From contig NZ_WHUT02000001.1 in NCBI RefSeq assembly GCF_009380135.2, positions 248,001-312,000 on the forward strand: DNA of 64,000 nucleotides. Direction: 5' to 3'. This DNA comes from Fertoeibacter niger (GTDB lineage Bacteria > Pseudomonadota > Alphaproteobacteria > Rhodobacterales > Rhodobacteraceae). Of the stretch, positions 41,695-50,803 are shown piece by piece. The position numbers were made by a program, and so were the translations under genes. The notes below the pieces were generated by a model. That model was not told the origin of the DNA, ran no database searches, and saw only the letters and a list, made by a program, of their open reading frames with translations. Positions within the stretch are counted from its first letter, which is position 1; each line of letters opens with the position of its first letter.

Positions 41695-42885
41695 ATGGAC
41701 AGCCCGTCAACCGCGCCGCAGGGCGCGGGCCTTTTGCCATCGCTGGCTGCGCTGCCGCCGCTGATGGTGACGGCGACCGTTGCGGCCCATGCCGCCGGGG
41801 CCGCCGCCGCGCTGCGCGAGGGGCTGGGCTGCGGGCCGTTCGCGCTGGTGATCCTGTTCATCTCGCCCGAGGCTGACATCACCTTGCTGGCCGCCCAGGC
41901 GGAAGCCGCCTTTGCTGGAACCCCGGTTATCGGCTGCACCACGGCAGGCGAAATATCCGACCGGGGCTATACCGAGGGCGAGATCGTGGCCGTTGGCCTT
42001 TCCGCGGCGCATTTCGCGGTTGATCCGCTGCTGATCCCCGATCTGGGCGATCTGAACCCCGAGGCGCTGATCGGCCGTCTGATCCGCGCGCGGGCCGGGC
42101 TGGGCCGCGAAAACCCCGGCTGGCTGCATGAATTCGCCTTTCTGATGGTCGATGGCCTGTCAATCCGCGAGGACGAGCTGACATCGGCGCTGGCCTCGGG
42201 CCTTGGCCCCGTGCCGCTGTTTGGTGGTTCGGCGGCCGATGGCACGCGGTTCCGCGAGACGTTCGTGCTGCACGCGGGCCGGGTGCTGCGCAATGCCGCC
42301 GTGCTGGCGCTGGTGCGCAGCGATTGCCGGGTCAAGGTGTTCAACCTTGATCACCTGATCCCCACCGACCGCCGCATGGTGGTGACAGAGGCCGATCCGA
42401 AACACCGCATCGTGCGCCGCATCAATGCCGAACCCGCGGCGCGGGAGTATGCCCGCCTTCTGGGCAAGGATCCGGCGCAACTGACCACCTTCACCTTTGC
42501 CGCGCATCCGGTGGTGGTGCGCATCGGCGGCAAGCACCATGTGCGCGCCATTCAGCAGGTCGCGGAAAACGGCGATCTGGTGTTTTTCTCGGCCATAGAC
42601 GAGGGGCTGGTGCTGACCCTGGCCGAACCGCAGGATATGGTGGCGCATCTGGATGCCGAACTGACCGCACTGGCGCGCGGTGGTGCCCCGCAGGCGATAC
42701 TGGCCTGCGACTGCATCCTGAGGCGGATGGAGGCGCAGGAAAAACAATCGCTTGGCGCGATCAGCCAGTTGTTGCGCCAGCACCGGGTTGTGGGTTTTTC
42801 CACCTATGGCGAGCAGTTGAACGGCATGCACGTGAACCAGACCATGACCGGGGTGGCGATCTATCCGCCCGATCCAAGCCCATGA
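41695..42885 (+). CDS. FIST-domain sensor protein, NosP-like
   Basis: A 396-residue protein with FIST N and FIST C domains: PVIGCTTAGEISDRGYTEGEIV near 80 (shown as IGCTTAGEISDRG), PLFGGSAADGTRFRETFVL near 180, then a C-terminal part ending CILRRMEAQ, VGFSTYGEQLNGMHVNQTMT. FIST proteins are small-molecule sensors. NosP is the NO-binding heme member encoded next to NahK kinases. The ATG at 41695 is preferred over 41689 because the GGGGGAGG box would be too close to the latter. Its stop overlaps the kinase start (ATGA). Heme binding is inferred from context only. Confidence 0.85.
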   Translation: MDSPSTAPQGAGLLPSLAALPPLMVTATVAAHAAGAAAALREGLGCGPFALVILFISPEADITLLAAQAEAAFAGTPVIGCTTAGEISDRGYTEGEIVAVGLSAAHFAVDPLLIPDLGDLNPEALIGRLIRARAGLGRENPGWLHEFAFLMVDGLSIREDELTSALASGLGPVPLFGGSAADGTRFRETFVLHAGRVLRNAAVLALVRSDCRVKVFNLDHLIPTDRRMVVTEADPKHRIVRRINAEPAAREYARLLGKDPAQLTTFTFAAHPVVVRIGGKHHVRAIQQVAENGDLVFFSAIDEGLVLTLAEPQDMVAHLDAELTALARGGAPQAILACDCILRRMEAQEKQSLGAISQLLRQHRVVGFSTYGEQLNGMHVNQTMTGVAIYPPDPSP

Positions 42886-45086
42886 TAGACAGCCTGCTGA
42901 ACCCCGCCGACCCGCCCGCCCGGCAGACCGAAAAGCTGCTGCAGATCGTGCAGGTGCTGATGCGGCGGGTGGAAAGCATCACCGATGACGGGGGCGCCGC
43001 CTATGCCCAGTTCCAGCGCGCCGCCATGCTGGAGGATCAGGTGCGCGAACGCACCGCCGATCTTGAACGCACGCTTGACCTTCTGAACCTTTCCAACGCC
43101 CGCCTTGCCGATGCCAACAAGGCGACCGAGGCCGCGCGGCAGAACCTGGCCAATGCGATTGAAACGGTGCAGGAAGGGTTCGCGCTGTTCGATGCCGATG
43201 ATGTGCTGGTGCTGTGCAATTCGCGCTTTGGCATGCATATGGTTGATATCGTTGACCATCTGAGGCCCGGCCTGACATTTGATGCCTATATCACCCATGT
43301 CAGCCGGTCACGCTATCTGGCCCTGCCGGAGCGAGAGACACCCGAGGATTGGGCGGTGCGCCGCCGCCGCAGGCACCTTGACCGGCATGTGATCTTCAAC
43401 GTCCGCATGATCTGGGACCGCTGGGTGCAGGTATCCGAACACCGCACGGCCGATGGCGGCACGGTGATCCTGCAGACCGATGTGACCGACATCATCCGCA
43501 GCGAGCGGCTGGAACGCGGCAAGATGCTGGACGATCAGGCCCGCATCATCCGCGCCACGCTGGACCATATCAACCAGGGTGTCTGCATCTTTGATGCCGA
43601 TGCGCGGCTGGTGGGGTGGAATCAGCGGCTGGGCACCTTGCTGGCCATCCCTTTGGCGCGGTTCCGCATCGGTGCCAGTTTCGATTACCTGCTGGAGCGT
43701 TTCCAGCGCGAGATCAGCTTTGGCGAAGGCATGAGCGCGCCGCTGCTGGAAGCTTGGGTCAAGGCGCGGGCGGGGCGGGCGGCACTGAACTTTGAACTGC
43801 GGCGCGGCGATGACCTGATACTGGACGTGTTCGCGCAGGAAATGCCCGACCGGGGTTTCGTGATGAGTTTCACCGATGTGACCGCCGAGCGCGCGGCCAT
43901 CGAGGCGCTGTCACGCGCCAATGAGACGCTGGAGGCGCGGGTGATGGAGCGCACGCTGGAACTGGAGGATGCGCTGGCCCATGCCGAGCGCGCCAATGCC
44001 AGCCGGTCGCGTTTCGTGGCCGCCGCCAGCCATGACTTGCTGCAACCCCTGTCGGCGGCGAAACTGTTCATCGCATCCATCGGGGATGAGGCGGTGGAGC
44101 CGCAGTCGCGCGAGGCGCTGGAAAAGGCGCAGAACGCGCTGGATTCGGTGGAGGGGATTCTGGCGGCGCTGCTGGACATCTCCAAACTGGAAAGCGGCAA
44201 GGCGGCGGTCAGCGTGGGCCCTGTGCGGCTGGACCGGCTGCTGGCGCAACTGCGCGATGAATTTGCGCCCCTGGCGGCGGCCAAGGGGCTGCGGCTGGTG
44301 GTGGTGCCCTGTTCGGCGGTGGTGGCATCCGACCCTGCCTATCTGCGCCGCATCCTGCAAAACCTGATCGGCAACGCCATCCGCTATACCACGCAGGGCC
44401 GTGTGCTGGTGGGTGCGCGGGCAAAAGCCGGCCTGTTGCGGCTGGAGGTCTGGGATACCGGGCCGGGCATTCCCGAGGCGGATCAGGAGAACATCTTCAA
44501 GGAATTTCACCGCCTGAACGCGCCCGCCTCGGCGTCAGAAGGCATGGGGCTGGGGCTGGCGATTGTCGAGCGCGCCTGCGGGTTGCTGGGCCATCCGCTG
44601 GGCCTGAGTTCGCAGGTGGGTCGCGGCACCTGTTTCATGCTGCAACTGCCGCGTGCCGATGGCGCCGGGCCGCCAATGGTGCCATCCGAATCCCGGCGCG
44701 GCGGTGACGAATCGCGCCGTGTGGCACAGGACAAGATCGCCTTTCTGGTGGAAAACGACAGCGACCTGCGCCGCGCCATGGGGCTGTTGCTGGAAAAATG
44801 GGGCATGAGCGTGCTGGATGCCGCATCCGGCGAAGAGGCTTTGGCCCTGATCGAGGAAATCGGCATATTGCCGGATTTCTTCCTTGTGGATCAACAGCTT
44901 GGTGCGGGCATGACCGGTGTGGACTTCATCATTGCGCTGCGTGCGCGGCACGGCGCTGTGCCTGCATCCATCGTCACGGCCAACCGGCGGGCCGAACTGG
45001 CCGCTTTGTGCGCCGCGTCACAGATCGGGCTGATCTACAAACCCGTCGATGCCCGCGCGCTGGAAGTGTTCCTGTCAGGGCTTTGA
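42882..45086 (+). CDS. PAS-domain hybrid histidine kinase/response regulator, NahK/ErcS-like
   Basis: A 734-residue cytosolic hybrid kinase with no transmembrane segments. Order: a coiled-coil start (residues 40-95), PAS 1 (about 95-215), PAS 2 (230-345), a coiled coil, the H-box RFVAAASHDLLQPLSAAKLF near 385, N-box NLIGNAIRYT, G boxes WDTGPGIP and GMGLGLAIV, and a receiver from about 620. The receiver phospho-acceptor is probably the D in FFLVDQQLG, with YKPVD supplying the lysine. The LLQPL H-box is typical of the NahK/ErcS group. Translationally coupled to the FIST gene, which probably modulates it. Confidence 0.9.
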   Translation: MIDSLLNPADPPARQTEKLLQIVQVLMRRVESITDDGGAAYAQFQRAAMLEDQVRERTADLERTLDLLNLSNARLADANKATEAARQNLANAIETVQEGFALFDADDVLVLCNSRFGMHMVDIVDHLRPGLTFDAYITHVSRSRYLALPERETPEDWAVRRRRRHLDRHVIFNVRMIWDRWVQVSEHRTADGGTVILQTDVTDIIRSERLERGKMLDDQARIIRATLDHINQGVCIFDADARLVGWNQRLGTLLAIPLARFRIGASFDYLLERFQREISFGEGMSAPLLEAWVKARAGRAALNFELRRGDDLILDVFAQEMPDRGFVMSFTDVTAERAAIEALSRANETLEARVMERTLELEDALAHAERANASRSRFVAAASHDLLQPLSAAKLFIASIGDEAVEPQSREALEKAQNALDSVEGILAALLDISKLESGKAAVSVGPVRLDRLLAQLRDEFAPLAAAKGLRLVVVPCSAVVASDPAYLRRILQNLIGNAIRYTTQGRVLVGARAKAGLLRLEVWDTGPGIPEADQENIFKEFHRLNAPASASEGMGLGLAIVERACGLLGHPLGLSSQVGRGTCFMLQLPRADGAGPPMVPSESRRGGDESRRVAQDKIAFLVENDSDLRRAMGLLLEKWGMSVLDAASGEEALALIEEIGILPDFFLVDQQLGAGMTGVDFIIALRARHGAVPASIVTANRRAELAALCAASQIGLIYKPVDARALEVFLSGL

Positions 45087-45113
45087 CGCGCGCGCAGGCT
45101 GTGCGGCTTGTGA

Positions 45114-45141
45114 TCCGGCCCACCGGGCGGGAGATTTTTTT
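45114..45141 (+). terminator. Rho-independent terminator after the hybrid kinase
   Basis: TCCGGCCC-ACC-GGGCGGGA pairs at 7 of 8 positions and is followed by GATTTTTTT. It lies 28 bp past the kinase stop and separates the sensor genes from the cox genes. Confidence 0.7.
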
Positions 45142-45172
45142 GCCAGGCTGCATGCCGCGCCGGTGTTATGCT

Positions 45173-45281
45173 ACCTTGGTGGCGGGGCGGCGGTTTTCGC
45201 ACCAAGGTCGCATTGGCCGCAACGAACGGGGCGGATAGCAGGGACACAAGCCCCCGGGACCGATGGCAATACTACCAAGGT
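45173..45281. promoter_or_regulatory. three ACCAAGGT/ACCTTGGT boxes upstream of coxG
   Basis: The 8-bp palindrome-related word appears as ACCTTGGT at 45173-45180, ACCAAGGT at 45201-45208 and ACCAAGGT at 45274-45281. Starts are 28 and 73 bp apart. The cluster occupies the only non-coding stretch before the cox operon, so a regulator array is possible. No known regulator is matched. Confidence 0.35.
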
Positions 45282-45335
45282 CACATAGCCGGGGCGGTGA
45301 ACTGGCCCTAAAGTTTTCAAGGAAATGAGGCGCGC

Positions 45336-45881
45336 ATGCAACTTACCGACCAACGCGACATTGCAGCCGATCCGGCGACCGTCTGGGCCGCCATTCTGGA
45401 CCCGCAGGTTTTGATGGCCTGCATTCCGGGCTGCGAAAGCCTGACCGGATCGCCCGAGGACGGGTTCGAGGCGGTGGTGGTGCAAAAGGTCGGCCCGGTG
45501 AAGGCGCGGTTTACCGGTCTGGTCAAATTGTCCGACATGGTGGCGGGCGAAAGCCTGACAATCTCGGGCGAGGGCAAGGGCGGGCCTGCGGGCTTTGCCA
45601 AGGGCGGGGCGAAGGTGACGCTGACCGCGATCCCCCAGGGCACGCGGCTGGGCTATGACGTGCAGGCCAATGTGGGCGGCAAGTTGGCGCAGCTGGGCAG
45701 CCGGATCATCGACGGTTTCGCGAAAAAGATGGCCGATGATTTCTTTGCCCGGTTTCAGGAAACCGTGGAAGGCCCGGCAGCGGCGGATGACATGCCCGAA
45801 GACGCGGCCCCGGGCAATGATGCCGGGGGCGAAGCGGGCAATGGGCAGAAAAAAGGCTGGTTCAAGCGGCTGATCGGCTGA
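45336..45881 (+). CDS. coxG: CoxG-like SRPBCC family protein
   Basis: A 181-residue protein with the CoxG/SRPBCC fold in residues 1-150: [20 protein letters not shown] and [10 protein letters not shown] are the family openers, then a GG(K/R)AKVTL beta-strand and [12 protein letters not shown] at the end of the fold. The tail (about 155-181) is acidic and ends GWFKRLIG, an amphipathic end that could touch the membrane. CoxG is needed to recruit CO dehydrogenase to the membrane in Oligotropha and Mycobacterium systems. It is first in coxG-S-L-M. Confidence 0.88.
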   Translation: MQLTDQRDIAADPATVWAAILDPQVLMACIPGCESLTGSPEDGFEAVVVQKVGPVKARFTGLVKLSDMVAGESLTISGEGKGGPAGFAKGGAKVTLTAIPQGTRLGYDVQANVGGKLAQLGSRIIDGFAKKMADDFFARFQETVEGPAAADDMPEDAAPGNDAGGEAGNGQKKGWFKRLIG

Positions 45882-45909
45882 ACCCGGAAGACTGGTGAGG
45901 GAGGATGAC

Positions 45910-46395
45910 ATGACGAAAGTGACGATGACCGTCAACGGCAAGACCGTATCGGCGATGACGGAAGGGCGCACGCTGCTTTCTTCCTATCTGCGCGAAGGGC
46001 TGGGTCTGACCGGCACGCATATCGGTTGCGACACGTCGCAATGCGGCGCCTGCACTGTGCATGTGGATGGGGTGGCGGTGAAATCCTGCTCGGTCTTCGC
46101 GCAGGATGTGGCGGGGGCCACGGTGACGACGATCGAGGGCATGGCGAATGCCGATGGGTCGCTGTCTGTGATCCAGCAGGCGTTCCAGGATCACCACGGG
46201 CTGCAATGCGGCTATTGCACGCCGGGCATGGTGATGGCCTCGGCGGCGCTGCTGGCGTCAAACCCCAGCCCGACCGAAGGCGAAGTGCGGCACTATCTGG
46301 AAGGCAACATCTGCCGTTGCACCGGCTACCACAACATCGTCAAGGCGGTGCTGGCAGCCTCGGGGCAGGATGTGGCCGCCGTCGCCGCTGAATAA
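45910..46395 (+). CDS. coxS: aerobic CO dehydrogenase-type small subunit, [2Fe-2S]
   Basis: A 161-residue iron-sulfur subunit of the xanthine-oxidase family. The plant-type [2Fe-2S] ligands are in [13 protein letters not shown] and the following SCSVFA. The C-terminal helical domain holds the second cluster: [11 protein letters not shown] and [13 protein letters not shown]. All eight cysteines are visible. It passes electrons from the molybdenum site in CoxL to FAD in CoxM. The ATG at 45910 is used; a preceding in-frame ATG lies in the RBS region. The order S-L-M is that of form II clusters. Confidence 0.94.
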   Translation: MTKVTMTVNGKTVSAMTEGRTLLSSYLREGLGLTGTHIGCDTSQCGACTVHVDGVAVKSCSVFAQDVAGATVTTIEGMANADGSLSVIQQAFQDHHGLQCGYCTPGMVMASAALLASNPSPTEGEVRHYLEGNICRCTGYHNIVKAVLAASGQDVAAVAAE

Positions 46396-46446
46396 ATTCA
46401 GATATTTACGGTGCGTCTTTGACGTATCGCATCAAGGGAGGATGAC

Positions 46447-48810
46447 ATGCCCAAAGACGGTGGCATTGGCGCCAGCACCAAGCGGCGCGAGGATATCCGG
46501 TTCCTGACCGGCAAGGGACGCTACACCGACGACATCAACCTGCGCGGTCAGGCCTATGCGCATTTCGTGCGATCCGAGGTCGCACATGGCCGGATCAAGG
46601 GTATCGACTTTGCCGCGGCTGAGGCGATGGAAGGTGTGGTGAAAGTGTTCACCGCCGCCGATTTCGCCGGTGTGGGCGGCATTCCCTGCGGCTGGCAGAT
46701 CACTGACAAGCACGGCAAGGTGATGCTGGAGCCCAAGCATCCGGTGCTGGCCGATGGCAAGGTGCGCCATGTGGGCGACCCGATCTGCGTGGTGGTGGCT
46801 GACACTTACGAACAGGCCCGCGACGCGGCGGAAATGATCGAGATCGACATCGAGGAACTGCCCGCCGTGCTGGACATGAAGGCGGCGATTGAACCGGGCG
46901 GCACGTTGGTGCATGAAGAAATCGGTTCAAACCTTTGCTTTGACTGGGGTTTTGTCGAAGAAAACAAGGCGGCGGTGGACGAGGCCTTTGCCAAGGCGGC
47001 CCATGTGACCACGCTGGAACTGGTGAACAACCGTCTGGTCGCCAACCCGATGGAGCCGCGCGTGGCGGTGGCCGATTTTGAAAGCCACTCCGACCAGTAT
47101 ACGCTTTATACCACCAGCCAGAACCCGCATGTCATTCGCCTGCTGATGGGCGCATTCGTGCTGGGCATACCGGAGCATAAATTGCGCGTGGTGGCCCCCG
47201 ATGTGGGCGGCGGGTTCGGGTCGAAAATCTATCACTATGCGGAAGAGGCGTTCGTGACCTTTGCCGCCAAGGTGGTGAAACGCCCGGTGAAATGGACATC
47301 TTCGCGGTCCGAGGCGTTTTTGTCGGATGCGCAGGGCCGCGACCATGTGACCAAGATCGAACTGGCGCTGGATGCCGAGAACAACTTTACCGCCATCCGC
47401 ACCGATACCTATGCCAACATGGGGGCTTATCTTTCCACCTTCGCGCCGGCCATTCCCACCTGGCTGCATGGCACACTGATGGCGGGCAACTACAAGACGC
47501 CGCTGATCTATGTGAATGTGAAGGCGGTGTTCACCAATACCATCCCGGTCGATGCCTATCGCGGCGCGGGCCGCCCCGAGGCGACGTTCCAGCTGGAGCG
47601 TCTGGTGGACAAGGCGGCGCGCGAGTTGGGGGTGGATCCGGTGGCGCTGCGGCGGCAGAATTTCATCACCGAATTCCCCTATCAGACGCCGGTGGCCGTG
47701 GTCTATGACACCGGCAATTACCATGCCACGATGGACAAGCTGCTGGAAATTTCCGACCACGCCGGGTTCGAGGCGCGGCGGATGGAAAGCGCCGCGCGCG
47801 GCAAGCTGCGCGGCTTCGGCATCGCGCATTACATCGAGGCTTGCGGCATCGCGCCGTCAAACCTGGTGGGCCAGTTGGGCGCGCGGGCGGGGCTTTACGA
47901 ATCCGCCACCGTGCGGGTGAATGCGACCGGCAGCATCAGCGTCTATACCGGCAGCCACAGCCACGGGCAGGGGCATGAGACCTCTTTCGCGCAGGTCGTG
48001 GCCGAGATGATCGGTATCGACGCCGCCCAGATCGACATCGTGCATGGCGACACGTCGAACACGCCGATGGGCATGGGCACCTATGGCTCGCGTTCTCTGG
48101 CGGTGGGCGGGTCGGCCATCGTGAAGGCCACAAACAAGATCATCAACAAGGCCAAGAAGATCGCCTCGCATCTGCTGGAAGCCGCCGAGGGTGACATCGA
48201 GTTGAAGGACGGCAAGTTCACCGTCGCGGGCACCGACAAATCGGTGGATTGGGTGGGCGTGACGCTGGCGGCCTATGTTCCGCACAACTACCCGCTGGAA
48301 AGCCTGGAGCCGGGGCTGGAGGAGACGGCGTTTTACGACCCGTCGAACTTCACCTATCCCTCGGGTGCCTATGGCTGCGAGGTGGAGGTGGATGCCGACA
48401 CCGGGCAGGTCACGGTGCTGGCCTTTTCGGCGGCGGATGACTTTGGCAATATCGTCAACCCGATGATTGTCGAAGGACAGGTGCAAGGCGGTCTGGCGCA
48501 GGGTATCGGCCAGGCGCTGATGGAAAACTGCGCCTATGACGAAAACGGCCAGTTGCTGAGCGGATCCTTCATGGATTACGCGATGCCGCGCGCCACCGAC
48601 CTGCCGATGTTCAATGTCGATCATTCCTGCGTCACCCCCTGCACCCACAACCCCCTTGGGGTGAAGGGCTGCGGCGAGGCGGGGGCCATCGGCTCGCCCC
48701 CCGCCGTGGTGAATGCGGTGATCGACGCGCTGATCCGTGGCGGCCATGATGTGAAACATATCGACATGCCCCTGACGCCCTCGCGCGTCTGGGCGGCGAT
48801 CAACGGCTGA
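46447..48810 (+). CDS. coxL: form II aerobic CO dehydrogenase-type large subunit (molybdenum hydroxylase)
   Basis: The 787-residue molybdopterin-cytosine-dinucleotide subunit. The active-site loop reads [14 protein letters not shown] near residue 375. AYRGAGR is the form II signature, whereas true CO-oxidising form I has AYxCSFR with the Cu-binding cysteine. Other family marks: [17 protein letters not shown] near 255, [15 protein letters not shown] near 505, and [20 protein letters not shown] with the catalytic glutamate near 740. Substrate is therefore uncertain; CO or another small aldehyde/heterocycle are candidates. RBS GGGAGGATGAC precedes the start. Confidence 0.93.
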   Translation: MPKDGGIGASTKRREDIRFLTGKGRYTDDINLRGQAYAHFVRSEVAHGRIKGIDFAAAEAMEGVVKVFTAADFAGVGGIPCGWQITDKHGKVMLEPKHPVLADGKVRHVGDPICVVVADTYEQARDAAEMIEIDIEELPAVLDMKAAIEPGGTLVHEEIGSNLCFDWGFVEENKAAVDEAFAKAAHVTTLELVNNRLVANPMEPRVAVADFESHSDQYTLYTTSQNPHVIRLLMGAFVLGIPEHKLRVVAPDVGGGFGSKIYHYAEEAFVTFAAKVVKRPVKWTSSRSEAFLSDAQGRDHVTKIELALDAENNFTAIRTDTYANMGAYLSTFAPAIPTWLHGTLMAGNYKTPLIYVNVKAVFTNTIPVDAYRGAGRPEATFQLERLVDKAARELGVDPVALRRQNFITEFPYQTPVAVVYDTGNYHATMDKLLEISDHAGFEARRMESAARGKLRGFGIAHYIEACGIAPSNLVGQLGARAGLYESATVRVNATGSISVYTGSHSHGQGHETSFAQVVAEMIGIDAAQIDIVHGDTSNTPMGMGTYGSRSLAVGGSAIVKATNKIINKAKKIASHLLEAAEGDIELKDGKFTVAGTDKSVDWVGVTLAAYVPHNYPLESLEPGLEETAFYDPSNFTYPSGAYGCEVEVDADTGQVTVLAFSAADDFGNIVNPMIVEGQVQGGLAQGIGQALMENCAYDENGQLLSGSFMDYAMPRATDLPMFNVDHSCVTPCTHNPLGVKGCGEAGAIGSPPAVVNAVIDALIRGGHDVKHIDMPLTPSRVWAAING

Positions 48811-48820
48811 GGAGGCGAGG

Positions 48821-49612
48821 ATGCACAACTTTGACTTCGTGAAACCGGCCTCGGTCGCCGATGCGGTGGCGGCCCTGGCGGCAGAGGGCGCGCAGGCGCT
48901 GTCGGGCGGCATGACGCTGCTGCCCACGATGAAACAGCGGCTGGCGGCACCCGAGGTTCTGGTGTCGCTGACCGGGATTGCCGAACTGCGCGGCGTATCG
49001 GGGCGGGCCGGGGCATCCGTTACCATCGGCGGGGCGACAACCCACGCCACCGTGGCGGCAGAGGCCAAGGCGTTCTACCCCGCGCTGGCGGCGCTGGCGG
49101 GGCAGATCGGTGATCCGGCGGTGCGCAACCGGGGCACCATCGGCGGATCGCTGGCCAACAACGATCCCTCGGCCTGCTATCCTTCGGCGGCGCTGGCCTC
49201 GGGTGCCACCATCACCACCAACCAGCGTGACATCGCGGCGGAGGATTACTTTCAGGGCATGTTCGCCACCGCGCTGGGTGAGGGCGAGATCATCACCGCC
49301 GTCACCTTTCCGATCCCGGAAAAGGCGGCTTACATCAAGTTCGCGCAGCCTGCGTCACGTTTCGCGCTGGTGGGGGTTTTCGTGGCCAAATACGCCGATG
49401 GCGTGCGCGTGGCGGTGACGGGTGCGTCGAACGACGGCGTGTTCCGTTGGGCCGAGGGCGAGGCGGCGCTGTCGGGCAATTTCAACGGTTCGGCGCTTGA
49501 AGGGCTGAGCGTTCCGTCCGACGGCATGATCGCCGACCTGCACGGCACGGCGGCCTACCGCGCGCATCTGGTGAAGGTGCTGACCAAACGGGCCGTTGCC
49601 GCAGCCATGTGA
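48821..49612 (+). CDS. coxM: CO dehydrogenase-type medium subunit, FAD-binding
   Basis: The 263-residue flavoprotein subunit. FAD motifs are ALSGGMTLLPTMKQRL near 27 (AGGxSL-like) and VRNRGTIGGSLANNDPSACYP near 103, quoted as NRGTIGGSLANNDPS, the canonical TIGGxxxxxDP. A C-terminal CO_deh_flav_C-like domain follows. It starts 10 bp after coxL with GGAGGCGAGG upstream and closes the operon before a strong terminator. No accessory genes (coxD, coxE, coxF or MoCo-insertion factors) are in the window. Confidence 0.93.
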   Translation: MHNFDFVKPASVADAVAALAAEGAQALSGGMTLLPTMKQRLAAPEVLVSLTGIAELRGVSGRAGASVTIGGATTHATVAAEAKAFYPALAALAGQIGDPAVRNRGTIGGSLANNDPSACYPSAALASGATITTNQRDIAAEDYFQGMFATALGEGEIITAVTFPIPEKAAYIKFAQPASRFALVGVFVAKYADGVRVAVTGASNDGVFRWAEGEAALSGNFNGSALEGLSVPSDGMIADLHGTAAYRAHLVKVLTKRAVAAAM

Positions 49613-49629
49613 ACATCTGTTCAGGAACG

Positions 49630-49656
49630 AAAAAGGCCCCCGGCGGGGGCCTTTTT
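49630..49656. terminator. bidirectional terminator between coxM and glk
   Basis: AAAAAGGCCCCC-GGC-GGGGGCCTTTTT: a perfect symmetrical stem with an A-tract on one side and a T-tract on the other. It ends both the cox operon (plus) and the glk transcript (minus), whose stops are convergent. Confidence 0.95.
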
Positions 49657-49660
49657 GCTG

Positions 49661-50635
49661 TCAGCCCAGCGAGGCCAGATAGAAGGCGCAACCGGTCAGG
49701 GCGGCAAAATCATCCTCGACCACGCGGATGGTGAAATCGCGGGTCAGCAGATCCACCCGCCGGTTTTCGCGGAACACTTCGGTCAGGCCAAAGCGCGGCA
49801 GATGCGGGGTCATCGCTCGCGACATGCCGCCGATCAGGTAGATCCCGCCATAGGGCAGGTGGATCAGCGCCAGGTCGGCCAATGTCTGCGCCAGAATCCG
49901 GGTGTAAAGCTGCGCCGCATGCACGCAGACCGGATCATTGGCCGTCAGCCCCGCCAGCACCTGATCGGAGTTCAGGCCGGGCGCGGCCCCCGCCTCAGCC
50001 GCCGCAAAGCTGTAAAGATTGGCCAGACCCCGGCCCGCCAGCACCTCTTCAACACCGGCATGAGGGGCGTCGCCACCCCGCGCCACCAGCGCCTCGATGA
50101 AGCGCATCAGGCGGAAATCCTCGTCGCTGCGCACCGGCATGTTCACATGGCCGCATTCCGACGGGGCCACCACGCGGCCCCGCGCGGTGTCATGCACGGG
50201 TGCGGCATTCACCCCGGTGCCCAGACCCACCACCAGCATCGGCGCGCCCGGCTTGTCCGGCCCGTCCATCAGCAGCCGCAGCTTTTCCGGTGCGATATGC
50301 CCCAGCGCATGCCCCTGCGCTTGCAGATCGTTCAGCAGCGCCACTGTGCCCGCCCCGGTGGCCGCCGACAGTTTGGGGCCATCCATCGTCCAGGCAAGGT
50401 TGGTCATCGCGGCTGACCCGTCCTGCACCGGGCCTGCCACCGCCACACAGACGCCATCCACCTTGGCCCCGGTGTCGCGCAGGTAGTCTGACAGGATATC
50501 CGCGATATCCTGCCCCCGGCCATGGTATTCACGGTTCGAGAACCGCCGCAGGCTGGCCTCGTCCACCCGGCCATCCTCGGCCAGCGCCACACGGGTGTTG
50601 GTGCCGCCAAGGTCGGCAACGATCGAAAGGGTCAT
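49661..50635 (-). CDS. glk: glucokinase
   Basis: Phosphorylates glucose with ATP. 324 residues, the ROK-unrelated proteobacterial Glk type. The ATP loop is IVADLGGTNTRVAL, with VCVAVAGPVQDG near 62, catalytic aspartate in ALLNDLQAQGHAL near 100, and LVVGLGTGVNAAPV near 135. PSECGHVNMPVRSDED near 155 matches the Glk glutamate/histidine region, and GGIYLIGGMSRAM lies near 265. It lies downstream of the GH1 gene and aglR on one strand, so it probably phosphorylates glucose released by AglA and the beta-glucosidase. Confidence 0.95.
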   Translation of the reverse strand: MTLSIVADLGGTNTRVALAEDGRVDEASLRRFSNREYHGRGQDIADILSDYLRDTGAKVDGVCVAVAGPVQDGSAAMTNLAWTMDGPKLSAATGAGTVALLNDLQAQGHALGHIAPEKLRLLMDGPDKPGAPMLVVGLGTGVNAAPVHDTARGRVVAPSECGHVNMPVRSDEDFRLMRFIEALVARGGDAPHAGVEEVLAGRGLANLYSFAAAEAGAAPGLNSDQVLAGLTANDPVCVHAAQLYTRILAQTLADLALIHLPYGGIYLIGGMSRAMTPHLPRFGLTEVFRENRRVDLLTRDFTIRVVEDDFAALTGCAFYLASLG

Positions 50636-50652
50636 GGCAGGCTCCCGTCTTT

Positions 50653-50680
50653 GGTGCGGAATGTTGGGTGCGGAATGTGG
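50653..50680 (+). repeat. 14-bp tandem duplication in the glk leader
   Basis: GGTGCGGAATGTTG is followed directly by GGTGCGGAATGTGG (13 of 14 bases identical). It lies between the glk start and the GH1-end repeat array. Confidence 0.75.
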
Positions 50681-50703
50681 ATCAGCACGCGGCTCGGGTT
50701 TTC

Positions 50704-50803
50704 GTTTCAGCGCGCCAGTGCGCGGGTCAGGTTTCTTTTCAGCGCGCCAAAGCGCGCGTCAGGTTTCTTTTTCAGCGCGCCAAGGCGCGCGTCAGGGCGT
50801 GAT
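50704..50803 (-). repeat. tandem 32-33-bp repeat spanning the GH1 gene stop codon
   Basis: Minus-strand units of the form CTGACGCGCGCNTTGGCGCG-CTGAAAAGAAAC occur three times; the plus-strand TTCAGCGCGCC marks lie at 50706, 50738 and 50771. The first unit in the transcript encodes the enzyme's last residues, LTRALAR, and its stop; the two others follow the stop. Each unit contains a GCGCGC/GCGCGC hairpin. Confidence 0.85.
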
